Assembly: GCA_946803715.1 (NCBI GenBank)
Contig: CAMPET010000040.1
Coordinates: 146,570-210,569 of the forward strand
DNA length: 64,000 nucleotides
Source of the DNA: Beroe ovata
Taxonomy: Eukaryota; Ctenophora; Nuda; Beroida; Beroidae
Direction: 5' to 3'
The position numbers were made by a program, and so were the translations under genes. This document shows positions 57,694-64,000 of this stretch, in pieces (position 1 is the first letter of the stretch; each line of letters begins with the position of its first letter). The notes under the pieces are model-generated. The model was not told the origin of the DNA, did not search any database, and was given only the letters and a program-made list of their open reading frames with translations.

Positions 57694-60117
57694 GTTAGTC
57701 AAACACAAGTGATTGTTTTTTGTGGTTGGAGAGTTGGGCTATTTGTGTGAGTTTTTCCGGCATAGATAACTGGATAGATTTCGGCATGAGTTATTTATGG
57801 ACTTGTAACGTCACATCTTACGTATTGAGACTTGCGGAAATGACGATGCTAATGCCAGACAATTGTTGCACGTGCGCACATTTTTGTAATACATTCTTGG
57901 CGGGTTTTTGCCAGAGATCATATGATTCCATGCACAATGTAGCCTTCTGTGTCCCGTAAAACTCGATTTCAATAGATTATATTTAGTATCGAGCCAATAG
58001 TGGATCAGCACTCGAGTATCCGACCAATCCGCGATGATCTAGCTTCAAAGTACCCACCCAATGGGATCACAGAATCAAATCACATGACACCCTATGTACT
58101 GGTCTCAGTTAACAAGTCACATGACTTTTTCTCCTTCTTCTGATTGGTTGTCCTCGAATATTTAATTACGGGAAATCTCTGCATTCCTATCTGAATATAG
58201 TCATACGTCGACGTATAATATAAAATACGTATATTTTCAATCGTCTCTTCAAAACGTGTAAATTATATGAATTCGAATTATTTATGCGCGCGCTGGGTGC
58301 GCATAATTTGCTCTGTATGGCGCGCGCATTATCATGGGTGTGTGTGTGGGGGGAGGGGTGTGAGATGAGAGTGTCAAATCAGTAAGAAGTTCGTAGTGAA
58401 TCAAGGGTGGAAATGTTCCGAAGAATGTCTGTTGATGAGTTGCAGGTTGCTGGAAGAAATCTGTCGTTCTCATCCAAGTTTCTAGTCTTCTATTTATCTG
58501 TGTCAACTACAACTTATTTCCAGCTAAAATCTGTGGATTTGAATGCAAGCCACAACCCTTTTCCTCTTCTAAGAATCCGGAAATGGGCGTTACTCATCAC
58601 AAATATTCTTTTTCGGGTTCACATTATTCCTATCATCGCTATGTTGCGGAAAAATTAATTTTTCACAAAAAGAACCTATTTTGTTACGCTTTCTTTAGAA
58701 GTTCCTTTCGAGTCAGGTTGTGCCTGTTACGAACGGTTGAATTCGGCATTTTGATTGAAAAACGTAGAATTTCAGTTACACCCTCTGAGGGCGTTCTATC
58801 TACATAATATCGAAGTACCTATCTGTATCGTAATTCATACATACTTATTCCCACCGTACATAATTCTTTCCAAGTCGTGAATGTATGTATGATTCATTAT
58901 AATCAAGAAGAGAAGAAGAATTAATATCCTCCGCTTATCATAAACATCCTTTCTTCTTTTGAAAGATACCCAATATACTAAACACCGAAAGGGAAGAGCT
59001 CCCAAGTGCCTCATGTCAGTCGTTTCACTTTTTCCCTAATACAAAATGTTCTCCCATCACCGTTCGTGACTGATCAGGAGCAAAGTATCACAATCTTCTC
59101 ACACTCCTCCCCCAGATACTTATGAAGCTGTTTTAAAATCCTCATTGTTCGCAATACTATAACGATGTCATCAGTATCAAGAAGTGAAAAAACAATCACA
59201 CATTGTTCATATTGTGCACATAATTCTTCACTTCAATCTCGTTTAATTTCGATGGGGGAGTACCTACTATTATATCTGTGATAGTAAGAGAATTTGTGGT
59301 CATGATTTGTTTAATTTTATAAAGGAGCAGCAACACTTAAATCACTGGGATACGCCTCGGGGGAAACATACTCGATGTATTAGGTAATCTCTGTTTGTTG
59401 CATCATGGTAACTATACGATTCGTGTGTATCTCCAAGGAGCATCACGTGCTACCATGACATCACGCGTGTGTCACGTGATAATTTCCCGACCAATCACGT
59501 GAGAGATCTTCTCCCGAACACGTTTGGAAACGGTCGATGTTCGGATCCGGCTCCAGGATCAAAGGAAGATACCGAGATGTAAATGGACTCATGACGTTAC
59601 AGTTTGCAAGTCCTGGCGATAGTTATTCACCAAACCATCCATGCAGGAGAAAGTTACAGTGAGACCACAAACTTTCCATCTCATGTAACCAGTATGTTTC
59701 AGCAGACATTCCAACATCTTTCATCACTAACGACTGATTCAGCACACTTCTCCCTTCCATCATGACTCCTTGCATCCCTTCTTCTCTGCCACCTTGAAAG
59801 TTCATTGTTCATTAGTCCATTGGCAGACAGCCAAGCAAAGGAACTTGGGGAATGAACCTAACACAATATGGGAACTATGTCGTAAGAAGATCATTTTTAA
59901 CGGATATATAGTTCCCTGGAAGTGCCAAGTCTTGCAATAGCGAATTATCAAGTACACACTCAATCCCCATGGGGGTCATTGATCCATTACGTCATCGCTG
60001 TATTACGTCACTTGACACTTGACACGTCTCGTTCTGTGTGTCATTGCTCCATTGAGAATCCACGTCGCTAAGTTCGGGAAATTTGACCCGAGAGTGCACA
60101 CTGCACATTCCAATCGT

Positions 60118-60266
60118 ACAGACACACGTACAAACACCTCTCACAGACACACGTACAAACATCTATCACAGACGCACACGCACAAACATCTATCACAGAC
60201 GCACGCACAAACATCTCTTACAGACACACACACAAACACCTCTCACAGACGCACGCACAAACACCT
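60118..60266. repeat. 30-bp minisatellite (ACAGACACACGTACAAACATCTC type)
   Basis: Five to six imperfect copies of a unit of about 29-30 bases, ACAGACGCACGCACAAACATC plus CTCTC. The THTHKHLSQTH-type peptides read through it come from the repeat and not from a gene. Confidence 0.85.
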
Positions 60267-60924
60267 GATCCTGCAGACACCGATAACAGACAAACTCACA
60301 CATGCATTTGCCTCATATCGATTACCAACTACATGTAAGTCAATGAGGACTGAAATCTACCCACATCCTGTATACGTACACCATCCAATGCCGACCCATG
60401 AAGCACCAGGGCCACCAGTCGAAAGTGCGACATTTGACCCCCCCCTCGGTCCTCTCATTTCCACACACCTGTCATGGTCCGCTACTGGTTGGAAGATCTT
60501 TAGCACGTCTCCTTCTCTAGTTCTCTAGAGTATGAGATGCTATATGGCATCTGTTAATCTTGGAATAGTTCCAAATATGACTATCGACCTATTCAGAATT
60601 CTTGGATCGATATTATCCCAAAAATTGGATTTTATGGCCTTTCCTGTTCTTCAAACAGTGAAGAATATATCGTTTAAAGTTCAACAGCATTATTGCCCCC
60701 TAAAAGTCAATTATTCATCCCTTTTTTCTTCCCTGTCATAAGTCACATAATAAGCAACATTCGTTTTGCGGTTTAGGCATATATATTTACCAAAACGGAG
60801 CAAAATATACCGAAGTTAGCATAAACCTAAGTCTATAATGAGTCTTCTTGTCACCATTTGTGTCAATAATAGCTGACGATAATTGCACCCTCGTGATACC
60901 GGAAATAGATTCAGTGAGCGCGGA

Positions 60925-60978
60925 AATAACTTTGCAACGGGGAATATAACTTTGCAACGGGTGAGATCACTTTGCAGT
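60925..60978. repeat. 20-bp tandem repeat
   Basis: Two and a half copies of ATAACTTTGCAACGGGGAAT, the last degenerate. Confidence 0.75.
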
Positions 60979-61517
60979 GAAAGAATATGTGAAGAGGTGA
61001 AGCTCATTTGAAAGGAAAGAGGAGGAAATAAGATAAGAAGGAGGCAACGTGAAGATAGGCTCCATAAGATGAAATGAATTCACTGTACGAGAGATAACTT
61101 TGCCAAGAGTCCTCATGTCTCATCTACCCGTAATTGAGTAGGAAGTTCTTATCATATCCATCTAATTGCATCACTGTCTAATTAAGTACTTAATTGATTG
61201 ATCGGTGACAGACTACGTTGGATTATCCAATAATTGTATCGCACGATCATGCTGTCTCTTGCCTCGGGATACTATCCAACGCCTAGTACCTTGTGATTCT
61301 TGTGGTATGGATCATCATTAAATTAATTGGGGGGGGGTGGGCTTATTGAGAGAGAGAACTTGCGTGCGGAAGATTTAGCCCAATTTTCTCCACATGATAT
61401 TATATGGCTTGTATGCGATTTCGCGTCCATATATGATCAGGCCCTTCATTTAATCTTCATTAGGCCGTGAATTTAACTTCACGAAGGACACGCTGTGGGA
61501 TAGAACGGGACACACTT

Positions 61518-61553
61518 TCACACACACACACAAACACGCACACACACACATGC
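61518..61553. repeat. (CA)n microsatellite
   Basis: A CACACACACACAAACACGCA-type run of about 35 bases in non-coding sequence. Confidence 0.9.
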
Positions 61554-64000
61554 ACAGTCACTAAATAATGATCAGTCCGCGATAATATCTATGAGAGTTT
61601 TCTACGTACTCCCCCGTCCTCCCTCCAAATATCCTAGCTTTAATTCCATCCCTCTCTCTCCCCATGCGCTAGTCTGTCGTAATTTCATTTCAATTCATTT
61701 GTTTCGGGCTAGAGACGTAACACTCTCCGTGTACCCGATCGTTCAAATGTCGCCAAAAAGTGATCACCCGCAGTCTTTGATCAGTAGCACATATTCGGTC
61801 TGCGAGAGTCTAGGTTTTTGGAAACTATCATTATCATAGATCGTTGTATGATAGTAATCGATGATGTTATGAGTTCGGTAATCGATTCCCTGCATGTAGT
61901 TCGTCACGTTTCGACACTGTCTTTCGTCACGTTATTGATTGGTGTCCCTTGATTTCACTTGAGAATAGCAAGTGTATATTGTGTTACAATTTAATTGGTT
62001 GGAATCATTTTCGACGCCTGATTTATTTGCCATTCGCTCGCTATGTCTCCTCGCGTTCATTTAAAATGTGATTCCGGGACGTTCAGCGCCCGAAGTATGC
62101 TACTGTGAGCCTTCTTTTATTCAAACTTTTCCGATGCATTTTGTTAAAAACTCGCAATTTGAGTGTCGAACAATTCAATATATGCGATACTTTTGATTCT
62201 TTACACCTCATATTTCCCTCTTTATTTTCTAACTCATTATCAGGTGCGGTAGTTTTCGTGATTCTCAAACTACCTTCTTTCCATCCGATAATCTGTATTT
62301 TCTACCCCTGACCTCATCTTTCACAATCTATAATCATCATAGTGCTCTCAGCTCTATATTATTATTTTCACCGATACTCACGTGACTTCTACATTCCATT
62401 TTCACGCTCCAAACCATTCACCCAAAATCAAATCTGATCACAGCCAATTTCACCCCCACACATTATAATACCTACACAATATGTGTGTGTGCTCCTTTGT
62501 AAATCTACTCAGAGAAATCAATTAAGTGCCATTCACAAACCTATAGGTAGGTATCTATAATAGAACTGATGGTGCTAGTGCCCCTTGCCCAGTGATCCGA
62601 TGTAATTTGTCGTGATTTCACCCCACTCCTCATGGGGGTATGAAACCTGATTCGCATTGTTGTCTTATGGTTTGAGGGCATAAATAAGATGATTAGTATA
62701 TTTGAACAGAGTTCGTGTTTATGTTTAGGTTCTGTTGTGGGAGTCAAGTGTGAAGTTAGACCTCGTTGCTGTTTCATATCTCGGTGTGCACTTCTGAAGC
62801 TCTGCCTTCTCTTTGTTTTCTTAGATTGGATTTTCAGACGCGATTAAGTATCAAAGTATGAGTTCGTATCGGCTATCTAAGTAATCCAATTAGTCGAAAT
62901 AAAGAGCTGTCAGTTGGTCTCAAGAGCAAGATCAAATTTGGAACCCTTGCCAACATTCTGGCGATTTTTGCCATTGGCAAGCTGCCAATATATTCCAACG
63001 ATTGCACTATGATACGAATTACAGTTACCCCTATGCTTTATTTCGGCAGAAAGATTAGCTTCACTTGTAACATTCGTCTCGTGAACCTATCCTGATCAAT
63101 TATATAGCTGTCAATATCTACACTGACGGATTTTCCGAAATCTGCATTCTTTTGACGCCTAGCGGACCGTAACCGTTTGTTGATTTATATTGATTAATTG
63201 CGTTGTGTATTTAAGTAATTGATGTAACTATATTAAGTTTTAACTATTCGGCTTCAAATTTGTGTCGAAGAATCGACTCCAAATTCCTCTTGGACATGAT
63301 GTAGAAATGGACGGTTTCGTTCAATCTATCATCGCTCATTCGGTAAATATAGTATTCAGCAGATTATAAAGTTAGAAAGTTCCGTATTCCCATTCTGTTT
63401 TATTGCTTACTCACGACTTTGTCCCGGCACCGTCCTTTTCATCTCGGCTAAGTCAGTAGGTAAATGAGCAGGATGAGAGGAATTATATCATGTTGATGCA
63501 ATTATGGTTGTAAGATTTGAAGATGCGAAAAATACACATCATAATCATTGGCGATTCATCATAGATGGCAAGTTTCTAGCCCAATTAACCCGGGGTGTTG
63601 TTATATTGTCTCAGTTTGGAGTTGCTATAGGGATTTCCTTAGCTCACATTAACTCTATATCAGTACCTATCAGGAAGTTTTGATTGCCACTGTGACACAA
63701 GAAATGTATTCTATATTCGTATTTAACCATGCATTACTAATTATAACTCGAGATAATTGATTCCGCGTGACGCAAATTATGTCTGCATACTCCGTTTGTA
63801 TTCCAGCCCTCCCTACATGATACAATGCAGCTTCATTTCGTTTAAAAACTATCTGCTAACATGCAGTTTTGCGAGATTCTCACCACAATTGTGCTCAGCG
63901 TACAGATAGGTACTGACTTGATTCTTTTGATAGTTGAGACAGAAGTTTGATTTGATAGACTAACTTATAGTCCTCGTCCCTTTTTTCTAATATAGTGACT

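Larger units (their letters stand above)
57694..64000. other. Distal region without supported exons
   Basis: Probably continuing intron of the EMI-EGF gene, or intergenic DNA. Short ORFs occur but none has domain features; the Cys-containing ORF near 57850 lacks EGF spacing. Repeats are a GCGCGC inverted pair at 58284-58331, a 30-base minisatellite at 60118-60266, a 20-base repeat at 60925-60978 and a CA microsatellite at 61518-61553. Clustered CACGTG/ACGCGTG sites lie at 59442-59505. Confidence 0.5.

Noticed and set aside
57720-57959. Cys-containing ORF after the EGF exon as a further EGF repeat
   Set aside because: The cysteine spacing does not fit EGF or laminin-type EGF, and no acceptor in phase 1 precedes it.
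60019-60528. 169-residue plus-strand ORF
   Set aside because: Its core is the 30-base minisatellite and the flanks have no recognisable domain or splice context.

Overview
This is animal genomic DNA. The genes are split by short GT-AG introns and encode metazoan proteins: macroH2A, thrombospondin/Ig/TIL modular secreted proteins, an EMI-EGF protein, exocyst Sec15, NatC Naa35, RPA1 and FUBI-RPS30. The genes for motile-cilium proteins (DRC10, CFAP99, an EFCAB6-like EF-hand protein), the secreted cysteine-rich modules and the high allelic divergence suggest a ciliated marine invertebrate, quite possibly non-bilaterian (sponge, ctenophore or cnidarian grade). I cannot fix the phylum from sequence alone. 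There are no bacterial operons, CRISPR arrays or phage genes.

Layout: 1-629 is the RNase H end of a Copia-type retrotransposon. From 1893 to 44852 ten different genes all lie on the minus strand. In order of decreasing coordinate they are macroH2A, FAU (FUBI-RPS30), NAA35, EXOC6 (present twice), RPA1, CFAP99, IQCD/DRC10, an intronless PHD-finger protein, an EFCAB6-like EF-hand protein, and a secreted TSP1/TIL/Ig protein whose 3' end is cut at an assembly gap. On the plus strand, 47034-57693 holds the start of an EMI-EGF receptor-like gene with a 9.65 kb intron. The last 6.3 kb has no exon I can support and is probably intron or intergenic DNA.

The most consequential observation concerns assembly. 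Five single N characters occur (1830, 22883, 34790, 35079, 46093), and four sit at the junction of near-identical flanking copies. The 3.8 kb EXOC6 duplication, the duplicated DRC10 exon pieces and the duplicated region upstream of macroH2A are therefore best read as overlapping allelic contigs joined end to end (false duplications). They still give a useful within-genome view of allelic divergence.

Functionally the window mixes housekeeping genes (replication, ribosome/ubiquitin-like, N-terminal acetylation, exocytosis, chromatin) with axonemal genes (DRC10 and CFAP99 are adjacent) and two extracellular modular proteins. Intron phases were followed by hand for the TSP1/Ig, RPA1, macroH2A, DRC10, EXOC6, EFCAB6-like and EMI genes. 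All are frame-consistent except for one single-base conflict in the EFCAB6-like gene. Candidates for something new are the architecture of the TSP1/TIL/CGGC/Ig protein, a dispersed GTGGTGTCA intronic repeat, X-box-like 14-mers inside introns, and a 30-bp-arm hairpin in the long EMI-gene intron.
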